From JAWVZH01 sp033722295 (lineage in GTDB: Bacteria; Bacteroidota; Bacteroidia; Chitinophagales; Saprospiraceae), in contig JAWVZH010000147.1 of assembly GCA_033722295.1 (NCBI GenBank), positions 1 to 6,792 of the forward strand: DNA of 6,792 bases, in the 5' to 3' direction. The position numbers were made by a program, and so were the translations under genes. Shown here in pieces: positions 5,748 to 6,792 of the stretch. A model generated the notes under the pieces. It saw nothing but the letters and a program-made list of their open reading frames with translations, was not told the DNA's origin and did not search any database. Each line of letters opens with the position of its first letter. The first letter of the stretch is position 1.

Positions 5748-6773
5748 TTATTCTTCCAGGTTTGCCGCGATTCGCCCGACAAGGCCGGGACCTTCGTAGA
5801 TGAAGCCAGTGTAGATCTGGACCAGGTCTGCGCCAGCATTGATCTTCAGTTGCGCGTCCGACGCCGAGAAAATGCCTCCAACACCTATGATCACCACATC
5901 CTGTCCGAGAGCCTTGCGCAAATAAGCAATGACCTCATTGGACCTTTCGAGAACCGGTTTTCCGCTCAATCCCCCATTGCCGATCTCCTTTAGTCTGCTC
6001 TCAGACGAAGTAAGACCTTCCCTCGAAATTGTCGTGTTGGTTGCGACTATACCAGAGATGCCCGTTGCTCTGACGATCTCTGCGATATCATCGAGCTGAT
6101 CATTTGTCAGATCAGGGGCGATCTTGAGAAAAATTGGTTTTGACTCTTCGTAAGCATCGTTGATCTGCTGCAGAGAACAGATGATCTTCATGAGAGGGTC
6201 CTTTTCCTGCAATTCCCTCAATCCCGGTGTATTGGGAGAGCTGACGTTGACCACGAAGTAATCAACATGATCTTTCAGAGCTTTGAAGCATGCGATATAA
6301 TCGTCAACAGCGTGTTCGTTCGGGGTCACCTTGTTCTTGCCAATATTAGCACCGATGACGATGTCAGAAGGCCTGCTGGATCGCAATCTTTCGACCATGG
6401 CCTGCAATCCATCATTATTGAATCCCATCCTGTTGATCAGGGCCTCGTCTTCAGGCAACCTGAATAAACGTGGTCTCGGATTTCCCTCCTGTGGCTCAGG
6501 AGTGACGGTGCCTATTTCCAGGAAACCGAACCCGAGATTTTTAAGGAGGGACATGTATTTGCCATCTTTATCGAATCCAGCGGCGAGCCCCACGCGGTTA
6601 GGAAAGGTAATACCAGCCAAAGTCACAGCATCGTTATGTCTCTCAAAGGTTTTTCTGACCAGAAAGTTGATAATGGGAATAGAAAGTGCAAAACCAAATA
6701 GTTTCAGGGCCAGGTGATGGGCCTTTTCAGGAGGTAAGAGGAAAAGAAGGGGCTTGAGCAAAAAGTGGTACAC
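5748..6773 (-). CDS. pyrD: Dihydroorotate dehydrogenase (quinone), class 2
   Basis: Oxidises dihydroorotate to orotate in pyrimidine synthesis, passing electrons through FMN to membrane quinone. At 341 residues it has the class 2 length. The N-terminal helical membrane-associating extension (about 1-45, MYHFLLKPLLFLLPPEKAHH) distinguishes it from soluble class 1 enzymes. FMN and substrate motifs are present: AGFDKDG (65-71), GTVTPEPQEGNPRPRLFRL (88-106), NRMGFNN (114-120). The active-site block NVSSPNTPGLR begins at N176; S179 is the expected catalytic base by comparison with S175 of E. coli PyrD. Further on are K217 in FLKIAPDL, N246 in ATNTT, the GVGGI phosphate loop (297-301) and YTG (321-323). 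All expected catalytic residues are present. The start is GTG at 6773; an in-frame TAG at 6789-6791 excludes a longer form, and the MYHF start matches the family. The gene ends in TAA and lies 129 bp before the repressor gene. Confidence 0.98.
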   Translation of the reverse strand: MYHFLLKPLLFLLPPEKAHHLALKLFGFALSIPIINFLVRKTFERHNDAVTLAGITFPNRVGLAAGFDKDGKYMSLLKNLGFGFLEIGTVTPEPQEGNPRPRLFRLPEDEALINRMGFNNDGLQAMVERLRSSRPSDIVIGANIGKNKVTPNEHAVDDYIACFKALKDHVDYFVVNVSSPNTPGLRELQEKDPLMKIICSLQQINDAYEESKPIFLKIAPDLTNDQLDDIAEIVRATGISGIVATNTTISREGLTSSESRLKEIGNGGLSGKPVLERSNEVIAYLRKALGQDVVIIGVGGIFSASDAQLKINAGADLVQIYTGFIYEGPGLVGRIAANLEE

Positions 6774-6783
6774 GCTTTTGTGG

Positions 6784-6791
6784 CAAATCTA
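6784..6791 (-). promoter_or_regulatory. Possible -7 promoter element for pyrD
   Basis: Minus-strand TAGATTTG is a perfect match to the Bacteroidota -7 consensus TAnnTTTG, ending 10 bases before the pyrD GTG. The -33 element would lie beyond the right edge, so the call rests on one element only. If real, the transcript would have a leader of only a few bases or be nearly leaderless. Confidence 0.35.
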
Positions 6792-6792
6792 C

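Noticed and set aside
5582..5839. Minus-strand open frame of 85 codons bridging pyrD and the repressor gene
   Set aside because: It overlaps the conserved ends of both genes in another frame. It only survives because the spacer lacks stops, and it shows no family signature.
6769..6776. A single TACACGCT at the right end matching the left-end heptamer array
   Set aside because: One 8-base match in nearly 7 kb is plausible by chance, and it overlaps the pyrD start codon.

Overview
The window looks like a chromosomal segment of a member of the Bacteroidota. The evidence is a Por-type (type IX secretion, T9SS) C-terminal sorting domain, promoter-like elements of the Bacteroidota form TAnnTTTG, weak or absent Shine-Dalgarno sequences, an ECF sigma factor of the RpoE-like type common in this phylum, and P-Q-T in the codon-recognition loop of RF1. 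I cannot name the genus; Saprospiria-like or Flavobacteriia-like lineages both fit. All seven supported genes lie on the minus strand, so transcription runs from right to left. No tRNA, rRNA, CRISPR array or insertion sequence is visible.

In transcription order (high to low coordinates): pyrD, a class 2 dihydroorotate dehydrogenase (GTG start at 6773), occupies the right end and is essentially complete. A 129-bp gap with two inverted repeats leads into a three-gene, translationally coupled unit: a BlaI/MecI-type repressor (5618-5229), an M56 (BlaR1/MecR1-type) membrane metallopeptidase (5236-3485), and an exported PDZ protein with a T9SS sorting domain (3488-2283). The genes overlap by 8 bp and 4 bp. 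The unit ends at a clear Rho-independent terminator (about 2205-2244).

Next comes a separate unit with its own TAnnTTTG promoter: an ECF sigma factor (2131-1517, TTG start) followed by a 77-residue protein (1430-1197) that resembles the small anti-sigma factors encoded after such sigmas but has no cysteines. prfA (1125-49), encoding peptide chain release factor 1, follows. One base after the prfA stop codon begins a perfect tandem array of a 7-bp unit (1-47) that runs off the left edge.

Two housekeeping genes (pyrD, prfA) therefore flank two regulatory modules. The most interesting is the BlaI-M56-PDZ/T9SS circuit. It has the repressor and membrane protease layout of beta-lactam sensing systems, but no beta-lactamase and no recognisable penicillin-binding sensor. 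Its third member is a predicted surface or secreted PDZ protein carrying a His/Met/Cys-rich cluster. The signal and output are unknown; a role in envelope or metal sensing is inference only. The sigma/anti-sigma-like pair is the second regulatory module.
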